In this document: in pieces, positions 27,842 through 36,987 of the stretch | Position numbering within the stretch: the stretch's first letter is position 1 | Layout: every line of letters begins with the position of its first letter | Source: Prolixibacteraceae bacterium | Lineage (GTDB): Bacteria; Bacteroidota; Bacteroidia; Bacteroidales; Prolixibacteraceae | DNA length: 64,000 nt | Direction of reading: 5' to 3' | NCBI GenBank assembly: GCA_019459485.1 | Contig: JAIBEZ010000035.1 | Coordinates: 1-64,000 of the forward strand | Translations under genes and position numbers: made by a program | Notes under the pieces: generated by a model | Seen by the model: only the letters and a program-made list of their open reading frames with translations | The model's database searches: none | Told to the model about the DNA's origin: nothing

Positions 27842-27937
27842 GGTATTTTTGTTTCAAACCAGACGGTTTCGAAAACCTAGGCAGGCGATTCCGATGTTTT
27901 GGCACAGCTCAACAACCTCCTTATTTTAGTTAGAAAG

Positions 27938-29209
27938 ATGAATACATTACTGAAAAATGCAATTATCGTTATAGCTGTTTCAATAGGATTTAGTAGTTGT
28001 TCAACATTGAATTTCAATAACTTGAAATACGATAATAATTTAGAACTCTATAAATACCCAATTTTCCAAAACACCTCAATATTTGTTCGTAATGAAAATG
28101 ATCGTTTAATCGACAAAAATAATATCGATAGTTTTTATGTAGAACTGGAAAAGAATGAATTTAAATATTCATTTAAAGAAAGTCTTGAGAATGACAAATA
28201 TTTAAAATTTACTGATTTAAAAGTTGCAAAACTTTATGCTGAAATTAACCAACATATCGAATCAAAAGAGTTTAATTCTGCATTGTCAAAGCTCAACCAA
28301 TTAGAAGCTGTCTATCCAGCCATTGTGAAATTTAGTGACGTTCATTTTCTTAGAGCGATAACATACGGGCAAACAGACAGTTTAGACAAGGCAAAAGAAA
28401 GTTATGCTGATTTCTTAAATTACTCTTCCGGCAAGTATTCTGCAAGATTCAGAGGAAATCGTGATTTAGATTTAAATGATAGTATTTGGGGATTACAGAG
28501 AAAATATGCCAGGGAAAAATTGTTCGATTTCACTACGAATAATTATTCACTATTCCTTTCAGATATGAAGCCAAAATATCATTACAATAGCTTTCAGCCA
28601 GGGTTTCTTTTAAATCCCGAGGACTATTCCAGAGGTGTAAAGTGGGTTACAATGTTGGTATTTGGCATGGATTATTCAAATAGATTTGGGTTAGGATATC
28701 AAGTGAATAGAAAGTTAAAAAGCAATCTGGATCTGAATTTGTGGGCAATGGCATCGGGAAACACAACAGGCTTAGGAGGTGGAGTTCCGATTCAGGTTTA
28801 TAAATCCCCGGATGATAGATTTGGAATAAAATTAAGTCCGTTTGCAAGTTTTTCTTATACTGATAGCATTACGGTTGATGATACAAACTATCGGATACGG
28901 CAGGTTCTTGTCAATTTTGGTGCTAAGCTCTCCGGTGGATATTATCTGTTACCAAATTTAGCTTTTGGCGCATATTACAAGTATAATTTTCACAATACCA
29001 ATAATCCGATTCTTACAAAAAATCACAATATCAACCTGTGGTGGCACAACGAATTGGACCTAAGTTTATATTATGACATTTCGAAAGGACTAAGTTTTAA
29101 AGCTGGACTTTATAATGGTGATGTAGTCAGTGGTCTGTTTTGGTCTGGATGGGAAATAGGTTATAATATTACAAATCAAAGTTTTATCGTAAGAATTGAG
29201 ATGTATTAA
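27938..29209 (+). CDS. Lipoprotein with TPR-like segment and C-terminal beta-rich domain, unknown function
   Basis: 423 residues from the ATG at 27938, which opens a lipoprotein signal ending in the lipobox FSSC (Cys near 22); the longer frame from 27899 is rejected. A helical section around 100-160 (YAEINQHIESKEFNSALSKL, then DSLDKAKESYADFLNY) looks like two tetratricopeptide helices pairs. From about 200 on there are alternating beta strands with Gly/Tyr/Asn (SGGYYLLPNLAFGAYYKYNF), suggestive of an outer-membrane-associated domain. No family is recognised. It is AT-rich compared with the his region. Confidence 0.6.
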   Translation: MNTLLKNAIIVIAVSIGFSSCSTLNFNNLKYDNNLELYKYPIFQNTSIFVRNENDRLIDKNNIDSFYVELEKNEFKYSFKESLENDKYLKFTDLKVAKLYAEINQHIESKEFNSALSKLNQLEAVYPAIVKFSDVHFLRAITYGQTDSLDKAKESYADFLNYSSGKYSARFRGNRDLDLNDSIWGLQRKYAREKLFDFTTNNYSLFLSDMKPKYHYNSFQPGFLLNPEDYSRGVKWVTMLVFGMDYSNRFGLGYQVNRKLKSNLDLNLWAMASGNTTGLGGGVPIQVYKSPDDRFGIKLSPFASFSYTDSITVDDTNYRIRQVLVNFGAKLSGGYYLLPNLAFGAYYKYNFHNTNNPILTKNHNINLWWHNELDLSLYYDISKGLSFKAGLYNGDVVSGLFWSGWEIGYNITNQSFIVRIEMY

Positions 29210-29277
29210 AAGGCTTATTTTAGAAACGCAATCAGGGGTTGACAGAGTAAAGTTCATCGGGAAACTCGCGTCTTGCT

Positions 29278-29285
29278 TATATTTG
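29278..29285 (+). promoter_or_regulatory. Putative promoter, -7 element
   Basis: TATATTTG, exact match to TAnnTTTG, 33 bases before the ATG at 29319; it supports that internal start. Confidence 0.4.
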
Positions 29286-29318
29286 AGAGACATTGGGGCA
29301 ATTAAAAACCAGACTGCA

Positions 29319-30017
29319 ATGAGATTAACAATATTGATCGTTATAAGTTTAGTAACACAGTTGATTTATGGTCAAGAGAAATCTGACTTGATAGGGTTAA
29401 GGTTAAAACTTCATCCATTTATGTTGCTAAATCCTGATAAGCCATACATTCAAGGTAGTACTGAAATAATAGTGAAAAATAAAATTGGATTAGAAATTGG
29501 ATTTGGCAAAAGATACATTGATGATTGGTTACTTGATGGAATATTGACTGATAAAGAGCCTGATTCAGCAGTAGTGGATTTTAAAGGGACAAGTTTTATG
29601 GGTGAAATTAAATACTATGGATTAATCTCAAAGATCTCGACGAATTATTCTGATTATATTGGTATTACATATCGTTGGGTTGATGATTTGAGAAACAAGA
29701 GACTTGAATACTACCCATACGATAGAGGAAATACAATAAATTTAGGAAACGACTTGATTGAAGAGAATTGCGCAATTCAGAGAGGACTTAATATACTGGC
29801 AATTAAATATGGCGGAATATTAGAATATAATAAATTTGGATTTGAAGGATTTATTGAATTGGGAATAAAACATAAACATCAGTACTATATTGCAAATGAA
29901 TTATATGAGGCAGGGTATGATGCTTTTTCTGATTTTCACAATCCAACTCCTAAGCCGATGAATAGATATAGACCGCATTTAGGAATAGGGTTTCGAATAA
30001 GCTATAAAATACTATAA
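29319..30017 (+). CDS. Exported protein, unknown function
   Basis: 232 residues from the ATG at 29319, which begins a signal peptide (MRLTILIVISLVTQLIYG, cleavage before QEK). The mature part has strands and conserved-looking patches (LHPFMLLNPDKPYIQG, IGLEIGFGKRYIDDW, IGITYRWVDD) and ends in YRPHLGIGFRISYKIL, resembling small outer-membrane barrels. The frame continues upstream to 29196 and overlaps the previous gene's stop, but that part lacks a signal. Confidence 0.55.
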   Translation: MRLTILIVISLVTQLIYGQEKSDLIGLRLKLHPFMLLNPDKPYIQGSTEIIVKNKIGLEIGFGKRYIDDWLLDGILTDKEPDSAVVDFKGTSFMGEIKYYGLISKISTNYSDYIGITYRWVDDLRNKRLEYYPYDRGNTINLGNDLIEENCAIQRGLNILAIKYGGILEYNKFGFEGFIELGIKHKHQYYIANELYEAGYDAFSDFHNPTPKPMNRYRPHLGIGFRISYKIL

Positions 30018-30103
30018 TTAACAGCTGCTTGCACCCTGATGACAAAATGGATAGAAAATAAATGTTGATATTTAAAACAATACAGAAACTAAAAAACACA
30101 ACT

Positions 30104-30658
30104 ATGAAAAGCATTAATTACTTAGGAATCATTATTCTCACTTTGACTTTGGCGTGTGAGGATACGAACAGCAACATTGACTCGAAGGTGGAAATAGGAA
30201 AAATTCAAGACAATGTTCTAATTAAAAAGTTTGATCTTCCCAAATTGGTAACAAGCTCAAATCCTGATTCTATTGACGTGGATGGAGACTTAAAGTATGA
30301 CTTCACTTTTACGAAAACGGCAGTACCTCTGAAGACTGGATATGGTCTTGCTACTCAAATTAGCAAAAAATCAGGAACGCAAATAGCTCTTTCGGTGATT
30401 AACAATTATCCAGACACTTTGTCCTATTCAGCAATTGTCGATGATCAGGCCAATTGGTCAGATGACAAAAATGATAAACTTGTATTACAGGGATATAGCT
30501 GTCCTCAGACACAGACGTATTGCGTTTTGTCCGGAAATTTCATAAAATCTAAAGATCAATATCTGGGTTTTAAAATTTCGAAACGATATGGATGGATCAA
30601 ATTAGTAAACGAAGAGTCTGGTGACTTGAAGATAGCAGAATTTGCAATTAGCAAGTAA
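30104..30658 (+). CDS. Small lipoprotein, unknown function
   Basis: 184 residues from the ATG at 30104, with a lipoprotein signal MKSINYLGIIILTLTLAC (lipidated Cys18). The rest is polar and beta-rich (SIDVDGDLKYDFTFTKT; the DVDGD stretch resembles a calcium-binding turn) with a Cys pair CPQTQTYC around 140-150. No recognised family. Confidence 0.55.
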   Translation: MKSINYLGIIILTLTLACEDTNSNIDSKVEIGKIQDNVLIKKFDLPKLVTSSNPDSIDVDGDLKYDFTFTKTAVPLKTGYGLATQISKKSGTQIALSVINNYPDTLSYSAIVDDQANWSDDKNDKLVLQGYSCPQTQTYCVLSGNFIKSKDQYLGFKISKRYGWIKLVNEESGDLKIAEFAISK

Positions 30659-30794
30659 AAAACACCCTAATAATTTGAAAAAGAACCTGATATATATTGA
30701 CAATCTCTTTATTGTTTACGTCTTGTGCAACAATATTGAATTGCAATTGGGTTAATTCAACAAACAAAAAAGTTTGCAACATTATAAAAGACTC

Positions 30795-31376
30795 ATGATC
30801 GTGAAAAGAATTGCAGCGATAATTGGATTATATTTTGTCCTCTTTGTAATGAATATCAGTTGCCGCCGTGAACACTTCCTGATAACCGGTATTCGATTTG
30901 AAAGCGCAACATTGGATAAAGAGAAAGCTGAAATGAGATTTAACGACTATGTCCCAACAAGTGTTTTTACAAAGGACATCGTATTTGTCATTTCATATGA
31001 AACCGTATTTGTTGCGCTTAATTCTTTCAATTTGAATTCTAATTGCCACGCATTAACTCTCGGCAAAATAATGGACAATAAACTATTAGATGAAACATTT
31101 TCAATCAGCCTTGACCATCCATTTATATACAATTCTGATACTGTCAAGACAAATCAAAATATCTTGGAGAATGCCAGTATAAAAAAGGAGATTGAAATTT
31201 TCGAGAGTAACCAAGCATTTCACAATTCAGGCGCTGACAAAGTATTTTCTTTTAGTGATTATTTTATGAAAAATGCAAAATTTGACACAATAAGCTATAA
31301 TGTTGCATTTTACTGCAAGACATCTGACAACATAGAGTTTAACGAGCAAATAAGTGTAAAATTCAGAATAGAATAA
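30795..31376 (+). CDS. Small lipoprotein, unknown function
   Basis: 193 residues from the ATG at 30795, with a hydrophobic signal (AIIGLYFVLFVM) and lipobox MNISC. The body is polar with possible beta strands. In style it resembles short Bacteroidales lipoproteins such as DUF5034 members, but I cannot confirm the family. It continues the run of AT-rich exported proteins. Confidence 0.5.
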   Translation: MIVKRIAAIIGLYFVLFVMNISCRREHFLITGIRFESATLDKEKAEMRFNDYVPTSVFTKDIVFVISYETVFVALNSFNLNSNCHALTLGKIMDNKLLDETFSISLDHPFIYNSDTVKTNQNILENASIKKEIEIFESNQAFHNSGADKVFSFSDYFMKNAKFDTISYNVAFYCKTSDNIEFNEQISVKFRIE

Positions 31377-31426
31377 AATGTAATAATCTCCAGCACAGTA
31401 TGTAATGGAAAGATGAAAAACAACAA

Positions 31427-31708
31427 ATGAAATACTATCTACTATTTGGACTGTTGACTGTTTACTTCATTTGGACATTGAGGTATGCAATAAAATTCAA
31501 TAGGACTGATGCGTTTTTTAACAAACGACAAAAACTTATTCATAATGTTTTAATTTGGTTATTTCCGTTCATTTGGATAATGATTCTTGAGACGATATCA
31601 AAACCGACACCTGGGACAGCGAATAATAAAAAAGCAAAAGACAAGGGAAACTTTTATGAAAGTGAAATTGGAATTTGGGGCGACGGACCAGCATCAAATG
31701 CAGGTTAA
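31427..31708 (+). CDS. Small membrane protein, unknown function
   Basis: 93 residues with two hydrophobic segments (about 3-20, LLFGLLTVYFIW, and about 42-60, VLIWLFPFIWIMIL) separated by a basic loop, then a polar tail. This resembles the small two-helix PLDc_N-like or hypothetical membrane proteins of Bacteroidota, but no motif is diagnostic. It ends just before a bidirectional terminator. Confidence 0.5.
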   Translation: MKYYLLFGLLTVYFIWTLRYAIKFNRTDAFFNKRQKLIHNVLIWLFPFIWIMILETISKPTPGTANNKKAKDKGNFYESEIGIWGDGPASNAG

Positions 31709-31728
31709 GTTGGAGTTCGTTGAAACAA

Positions 31729-31759
31729 AAAAGGGAAACAGTCTGATTGTTTCCCTTTT
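31729..31759. terminator. Bidirectional terminator
   Basis: 12-bp perfect stem AAAAGGGAAACA / TGTTTCCCTTTT with a 7-base loop, between the small membrane protein gene and the convergent flavodiiron gene. Confidence 0.88.
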
Positions 31760-31778
31760 CAATTGTGCCGCTGAAGTT

Positions 31779-32966
31779 TTATCCCAACAGTTTGTCTGCC
31801 ATCGCATTTGCCAATTCAATACATTGAGCGAATTTTTCCTGTTTCAGCGCGCCTTTTTCCTCAACGGGCTGATAAACCAGTTCCCATTTGATGTTTTCAG
31901 CAAATTTCTGAAGATTTTTTACGCCGCCGCCATTCCAGCCAAACGAACCGAAAATTCCGAGCAGGTGGTTTTTAATCCCCATGTGCTCAATTTTGGTTAC
32001 CAAACTTTCTACTGAAGGAAATAATTCGTTGTTGTACGCAGCACTTCCGATAATGAATGCCTTGTATTTAAAAATGTCGCTGATGATGTAGGAAGGATGG
32101 GTTTTTGAAGCATCGTAAACCCGAATGTTTTTTATACCGCGAACGGCAAGCTGTCTGGCAATCACATCGGCCATTTTAGCTGTGTTTCCGTACATCGAAC
32201 CGTAAACAATTACAGCGCCGGTTTCGGTAGTGTAGGTACTCCATTGCTGGTAACGATCCAGAATATAGGAGAGGTTGCTTCGCCAAACAGGTCCGTGCGT
32301 TGCTGCCAGCATTTTTACATCTATACTTTCGATTTTCTTCAATGCCCGTTGGGTATGCGGACAATACTTCCCAACAATGTTGGTATAATACCGCATCAAT
32401 TCTTCTTCATACATCAAGAGGTTAAGTTCATCGTCGAAAATTCCGCCGTCAAGTGTGCCGAAACTCCCAAAAGCATCACCTGTAAAAAGGATTTTGCTGG
32501 TCATTTCGTAACTCACCATGGTTTCCGGCCAGTGAACCATCGGAATGGTGGCAAATCTCAACTGGTGCTTTCCAAGTGGCAATTCCGAATCATCATACAC
32601 TTCAAGCGTGTTTACTGTTACCATATAATAATTGGCAACCATGTCGAACGTTTTTTTATTGCCAACAAGCGTAATGTTCGGATATTTGGCCACCACTGCT
32701 TTCAATGCTCCTGAATGATCTGGTTCCATGTGGTTGATCACCAGATAATCGACCGGTCGTCCGTCGGTAAGAACTTCGATTTGTTCGAGGTAATCTTCGA
32801 CAAAAGAATGCTCAACCGTGTCGATCAGCGCAATTTTTTCATCAACTATTAAGTATGAATTATAGGATACTCCGTTTGGAATGGGCCATAAATTTTCGAA
32901 CAGATGCGTTCTTCTGTCGTTGAACCCGAGGTAATAAATATCTTCAGCTAAATTTACCTGATGCAT
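31779..32966 (-). CDS. FprA-type flavodiiron protein (A-type flavoprotein)
   Basis: A 395-residue cytoplasmic enzyme reducing O2 to water and/or NO to N2O in anaerobes. The N-terminal metallo-beta-lactamase-like domain carries the diiron ligands: the NHMEPDHSG motif (HxExD), HWPET, FTGDAFGSFG, and the late His in ATHGPVW. The C-terminal flavodoxin domain (about 250-395) has the FMN-binding loop YGSMYGNTAKMA and GSFGWNGGG. It suggests an anaerobic or microaerobic lifestyle with oxygen exposure. No rubredoxin or rubredoxin reductase gene is adjacent. Confidence 0.93.
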   Translation of the reverse strand: MHQVNLAEDIYYLGFNDRRTHLFENLWPIPNGVSYNSYLIVDEKIALIDTVEHSFVEDYLEQIEVLTDGRPVDYLVINHMEPDHSGALKAVVAKYPNITLVGNKKTFDMVANYYMVTVNTLEVYDDSELPLGKHQLRFATIPMVHWPETMVSYEMTSKILFTGDAFGSFGTLDGGIFDDELNLLMYEEELMRYYTNIVGKYCPHTQRALKKIESIDVKMLAATHGPVWRSNLSYILDRYQQWSTYTTETGAVIVYGSMYGNTAKMADVIARQLAVRGIKNIRVYDASKTHPSYIISDIFKYKAFIIGSAAYNNELFPSVESLVTKIEHMGIKNHLLGIFGSFGWNGGGVKNLQKFAENIKWELVYQPVEEKGALKQEKFAQCIELANAMADKLLG

Positions 32967-33102
32967 ATAGAAATGTTTTGATATCGTGTTTAATAGGCTA
33001 CGAAAATAAGCAAATTAAGGCAAACCATGCAGCGCTTCATTTCTTTCATTCTGAATTTAAGATAAAGGTCATAAAAACAGGATATGACATTTTAAGCGGG
33101 AT

Positions 33103-33133
33103 TTTGCGTTTCCCTTTTCCCTTTGTACTTTTG
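33103..33133 (+). promoter_or_regulatory. mltG promoter
   Basis: TTTG at 33103-33106, a 19-base spacer, and TACTTTTG at 33126-33133: a full match to the phylum promoter. Confidence 0.75.
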
Positions 33134-33191
33134 CCCCGAATTCAGGTACTTCAATTGAAATAACTATTTTTATCGAAAAAACCGGATTAAT

Positions 33192-34253
33192 ATGGATTTA
33201 ATCAATAAATGCAGGATTATGTTGTTTCCCAGATTGAATAAATGGTTCGTTATTGTTTTTATTATTGCAATTGCAGGAGGCGGATTTCGCGGGTTTCAGT
33301 TGTATCGTTACATTTTTCATGCGAATATCCAAACACCCGGGAGTATCATCATTCCAATTGATGCAACTTATGAGCAGGTTATAGATAGCTTGAAAAAGCA
33401 CAGGATTATTGCCAATTACAAGGCTTTTAACTGGGTGGCCAAGCAGAAAAAGTATGCAGCATCAATTAAGCCGGGTAAATATTTACTCGATAAAGGTTTG
33501 AATACAAATGAGATTTTGAATATGCTGAAATCAGGAAACCAGATACCGGTGCAGGTCACTTTTAATAACCTTCGGTTCCTGGAGGAGTTGGCAGGTGCGG
33601 TTTCTAAATACATCGAACCCGATTCGGCTGAGTTGATTGGGAAGTTTAACGATCCGGCCATTCATGAGAAATACGGATTCAATAAAAATACTTTTCATTG
33701 CATGTTTATCCCCAATACTTACGAGTTTTACTGGACTGCCACAGCCGATCAGTTTATGGAGCGGATGTCGATGGAATACAAACGCTTTTGGACAGAGGAA
33801 AGGATCCAGAAAGCCAACGATATGGGATTAACACGTGAGGAAGTTATGACCATTGCATCAATTGTTCAGGAAGAAACCAACAGAAGAGACGAAAAACCAA
33901 TTGTTGCAGGCCTGTACCTGAACCGTATCAAACGTGGAATTCCTTTGCAGGCTGATCCAACGGTTAAATTTGCATTGGGTAACTTCCGTATTAAACGTGT
34001 TCTGCATAGTCATCTTGAGGTTGATTCGCCCTACAACACATATAGAAATCCAGGTTTACCACCGGGACCTATCAATTTTCCTGAATCGGGGAGTATTGAT
34101 GCAGTGCTAAATGCGGCAGAGACACCCTACATTTATATGTGTGCACGCGAAGATTTTTCGGGGTATCATAATTTCTCGAAAACACTGGCAGGTCACAACG
34201 AAAATGCGCGGAAATACAAGGCAGCGCTCGATTCGTTAAAGATTTTTGAATAG
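33192..34253 (+). CDS. mltG: Endolytic murein transglycosylase MltG
   Basis: Inner-membrane enzyme that cleaves nascent glycan strands and sets their length. 353 residues: an N-terminal transmembrane helix at about 18-35 (FVIVFIIAIAGG), then a LysM-like part and the YceG catalytic domain. This shows MFIPNTYEFYW, MTIASIVQEETNR with the catalytic Glu, VAGLYLNRIKRGIPLQADPTV, and SPYNTYRNPGLPPGPINFPE. A second possible start at 33219 would shorten the cytoplasmic tail; the first ATG is kept. Confidence 0.92.
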   Translation: MDLINKCRIMLFPRLNKWFVIVFIIAIAGGGFRGFQLYRYIFHANIQTPGSIIIPIDATYEQVIDSLKKHRIIANYKAFNWVAKQKKYAASIKPGKYLLDKGLNTNEILNMLKSGNQIPVQVTFNNLRFLEELAGAVSKYIEPDSAELIGKFNDPAIHEKYGFNKNTFHCMFIPNTYEFYWTATADQFMERMSMEYKRFWTEERIQKANDMGLTREEVMTIASIVQEETNRRDEKPIVAGLYLNRIKRGIPLQADPTVKFALGNFRIKRVLHSHLEVDSPYNTYRNPGLPPGPINFPESGSIDAVLNAAETPYIYMCAREDFSGYHNFSKTLAGHNENARKYKAALDSLKIFE

Positions 34254-34264
34254 TACAGACATAA

Positions 34265-34314
34265 AAAAAGCTACCGGAAAGCAGATTGTTATATCTGTCT
34301 TCCGGTAGCTTTTT
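34265..34314. terminator. Bidirectional terminator between mltG and dnaJ
   Basis: A long stem AAAAAGCTACCGGAA...TTCCGGTAGCTTTTT extended through a GCAGAT/ATCTG inner helix, flanked by A and T runs on both sides. Confidence 0.88.
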
Positions 34315-34333
34315 ATGTATTTCAGGGAAACCT

Positions 34334-35488
34334 CTATTCAAAAATATCTCTCACTTTTTCGAAGAAATTACGGTCCTGCTGATCCGGACCATCAATAAAG
34401 TTGGTCGAAGTTTGAAGTTTTTCGAGTAATTTGCGTTCTTCTGAATTTACCTTTTTCGGTATCCAAACATGAACGCGAACCAGCAAATCGCCTTTTCCGT
34501 AGCCATTTACATCGGGTAAGCCTTTTCCACGCAAGCGAAGTATTTTCTCGGGTTGCGTACCTGCTTCAATTTTAACTTTCACCTTGCTGTCAACAGTTGG
34601 AATCTCTTTGGTTGCTCCCAAAGTAATTTCAGGGAAAGTCACATAAAGGTCATAAATCAGGTTGTTTCCGTCCCTGAGCAGATCAGGATGTTCGTCTTCA
34701 TGAATTACAACAAAAAGATCGCCGTTTACGCCGCTACGCCGTCCGGCATTTCCTTTTCCTGAAACATTTAGCTGCATGCCTTCGCCAACGCCTGCCGGAA
34801 TTCTTATTGAAATGACTTCCTCATCGCGAACAACTCCTTCGCCCTGACAATGCACACATTTATTGGTGATGATTTGTCCTTCGCCATTGCAGGTTGGACA
34901 AGCTGAAGTGGTTTGCATTTGCCCAAGCAGTGTATTCTGAATACGGGTTACATGTCCGCTACCTTTACAGGTTGAACAATTTGAATACGAAGATCCGCCC
35001 TGTGCTCCGGTTCCGCTGCAATGCGTACATGGCACATATTTTTTTACCTTGATTTTTTTCTCAACGCCATTTAAAACCTCGCCTAAATTCAGTGTGACTT
35101 TTACCCGAAGATCAGAGCCGCGATGCTGGCGCGGGCCACGACTGCGCGAACCGCCTCCGAAACCGCTAAATCCGCCTCCGAATCCACCACCGCCAAAAAC
35201 ATCGCCAAACATCGAGAAAATATCGTCCATCGACATGTCGTGTCCGCCAAATCCCTGATTGTTGCCAACTCCTTTGTGTCCGTACTGATCGTACCGCTGA
35301 CGTTTTTCCGGATTGCTTAATATCTCGTAAGCTTCGGCAGCTTCTTTGAATTTCTCTTCGGCTTCTTTATTTCCCGGGTTTTTGTCAGGATGAAACTGAA
35401 TGGCTTTTTGTCGGTATGCCTTCTTTATTTCGTCAGCTGTTGCTGTTTTACTGACACCCAGAATTTCGTAAAAATCGCGTTTTGTCAT
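34334..35488 (-). CDS. dnaJ: Chaperone protein DnaJ
   Basis: Hsp40 co-chaperone that delivers clients to DnaK and stimulates its ATPase. 384 residues: a J domain with the HPD motif in QFHPDKN, a Gly/Phe-rich linker (about 75-115), and four CxxCxGxG zinc-finger repeats ([32 protein letters not shown]) that bind two Zn2+. The C-terminal substrate-binding domains follow. It is 21 bases downstream of grpE in the same operon. Confidence 0.96.
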   Translation of the reverse strand: MTKRDFYEILGVSKTATADEIKKAYRQKAIQFHPDKNPGNKEAEEKFKEAAEAYEILSNPEKRQRYDQYGHKGVGNNQGFGGHDMSMDDIFSMFGDVFGGGGFGGGFSGFGGGSRSRGPRQHRGSDLRVKVTLNLGEVLNGVEKKIKVKKYVPCTHCSGTGAQGGSSYSNCSTCKGSGHVTRIQNTLLGQMQTTSACPTCNGEGQIITNKCVHCQGEGVVRDEEVISIRIPAGVGEGMQLNVSGKGNAGRRSGVNGDLFVVIHEDEHPDLLRDGNNLIYDLYVTFPEITLGATKEIPTVDSKVKVKIEAGTQPEKILRLRGKGLPDVNGYGKGDLLVRVHVWIPKKVNSEERKLLEKLQTSTNFIDGPDQQDRNFFEKVRDIFE

Positions 35489-35509
35489 TTTAAATCAAAT
35501 ATATCAGGC

Positions 35510-36097
35510 TTATTCGCCAATAACTACTTTAGAGAAACGTATCACTTTGTCGTTCAGGAAATAACCTTTTTGAATCACATCCACAATCTTCCCTTTTAAT
35601 TCTTCCGTCGGTGCGGGTATTTTTGTGATCGCTTCGTGCAAATCAGTATCGAAATTCTGCTCTTTTGCCTCAATTTCTTTTACTCCGTTTTGTTTCAGAA
35701 ATTCCTGGAATTTATTGTATATAAGTTGTACACCTTCTTTGATGTGACTGTTTTTTTCTTCCAGATTTACTGTCTGTATAGCACGGTCGAAATCGTCAAT
35801 AACAGGCAATATGCTGATTAAGAGACTTTCGCTGGCTGTTTTCAATAATTCCATGCGCTCTTTTAATGTGCGTTTCCGGTAATTATCAAACTCTGCCTGT
35901 AAGCGGATGTGCCTGTCTTTCAACTCAAGTAATTCCAATTCGGTTTTTTCGAGTTGTTCTTCAGCCTTGGAATGTTTGTGTGCTTTCTCTTTTTTTGTTT
36001 CTTTTTTTTCTTCTTGTGCCGGTTCTTCCTGCTGTTCAATTAAATCCTGCGTTTCGTTTTCAAGTTCTGCGTTAACTTTGTCTTTATCTTCTGTCAT
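35510..36097 (-). CDS. grpE: Nucleotide exchange factor GrpE
   Basis: Releases ADP from DnaK. 195 residues, with an acidic and Lys-rich low-complexity N-terminus (about 1-45), a long coiled-coil dimer helix (ELLELKDRHIRLQAEFDNYRK) and the C-terminal beta domain ending in GYFLNDKVIRFSKVVI. The order grpE-dnaJ without dnaK is usual in this phylum. Confidence 0.95.
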   Translation of the reverse strand: MTEDKDKVNAELENETQDLIEQQEEPAQEEKKETKKEKAHKHSKAEEQLEKTELELLELKDRHIRLQAEFDNYRKRTLKERMELLKTASESLLISILPVIDDFDRAIQTVNLEEKNSHIKEGVQLIYNKFQEFLKQNGVKEIEAKEQNFDTDLHEAITKIPAPTEELKGKIVDVIQKGYFLNDKVIRFSKVVIGE

Positions 36098-36132
36098 TGT
36101 AACTGAATTTTAAAATTTAGTTTTTCGAATTG

Positions 36133-36164
36133 CAAATATACTGCCATTGGGTTACAATTGCCAA
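36133..36164 (-). promoter_or_regulatory. grpE-dnaJ promoter
   Basis: Minus strand TATATTTG (36140-36133), exact -7, 36 bases before the grpE ATG, with ATTG about 21 bases further upstream as a weak -33. No CIRCE inverted repeat is seen. Confidence 0.5.
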
Positions 36165-36213
36165 TTTGGCATCTTAAATAATTGATAACTGACAACCTTG
36201 AAGGTACAAAGTA

Positions 36214-36250
36214 AAAAAGGGCAGTCCGAATAATACGGATTGCCCTTTTT
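36214..36250. terminator. Bidirectional terminator
   Basis: AAAAAGGGCA-TCCG / CGGA-TGCCCTTTTT stem with one internal mismatch. Oriented for the minus-strand TlpA gene at 36272-36823. Confidence 0.8.
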
Positions 36251-36271
36251 ACTATTACAGGAATGATGTTT

Positions 36272-36823
36272 CTATTTCAGTAAAGCTGCAATTGCTTGAG
36301 CGAGTGCCGGGCCACGTAAGTTTTTACCAACGATGATGCCGTCGCCGTCAATCAAAAAACTGGCTGGAATTCCGCGAACACCGTAAACTGCGGCATATTT
36401 TGAGTTCCATCCCTGAAGATCGCTTACATGGTTTTCCCAAATGAGCTTATCGGCATTGATGGCAGTTTGCCATGCCGATTTATCTTTGTCGAGCGAAACG
36501 CTGTAAACAGTGAATCCTTTGCCATTCTTGAAGTTCGAGTCTTTGAATTTTTCGTAGGTCGCTACCACGTTGGGGTTTTCATGCCGGCAAGGACCACACC
36601 ATGCTGCCCAAAAATCTATCAGTACCAATTTGCCTTTTAATGATGACAATTTTATTTCCTTTCCATCAGGATTTTTTTCGCTGATCTCAGGCGCTTTGTT
36701 CCCAATGTTCAATCCGATGGTTGCCTCTTTTGTTTGGGTTGATCCGTTGCCCGGACTGGCTGCGTTTGTGATGGTTGCCAGAGTGAAAATCATGGCAAAA
36801 ACAAGTGTTAATTTCATTTTCAT
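36272..36823 (-). CDS. TlpA-family exported thioredoxin-like protein
   Basis: 183 residues with a signal peptide (MKMKLTLVFAMIFTLATITNA). The redoxin domain has WAAWCGPCRHENP (CGPC active site) and the cis-Pro loop GVRGIPASFLIDGDGIIV. It probably reduces or resolves disulfides in the periplasm. It is a better canonical match than the CGVC protein in the his region. A minus-strand TACTTTTG -7 element lies at 36863-36870. Confidence 0.9.
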   Translation of the reverse strand: MKMKLTLVFAMIFTLATITNAASPGNGSTQTKEATIGLNIGNKAPEISEKNPDGKEIKLSSLKGKLVLIDFWAAWCGPCRHENPNVVATYEKFKDSNFKNGKGFTVYSVSLDKDKSAWQTAINADKLIWENHVSDLQGWNSKYAAVYGVRGIPASFLIDGDGIIVGKNLRGPALAQAIAALLK

Positions 36824-36987
36824 ATTGTATTTATTTCTAAGTAAATTTTTAATTGTGAATTACAAAAGTAACAAATCAACAATACGGTGGTTAAATCAGA
36901 AGTTTCTGTTTGAAAACTTTAACAAAACCGGAAATATTATCATTATCATATTTCATTTCTGAACAGACAAAAACTTCCTGATTTAAA

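Noticed and set aside
36141-36200. CIRCE-type heat-shock operator before grpE
   Set aside because: No TTAGCACTC-N9-GAGTGCTAA-like inverted repeat is present.
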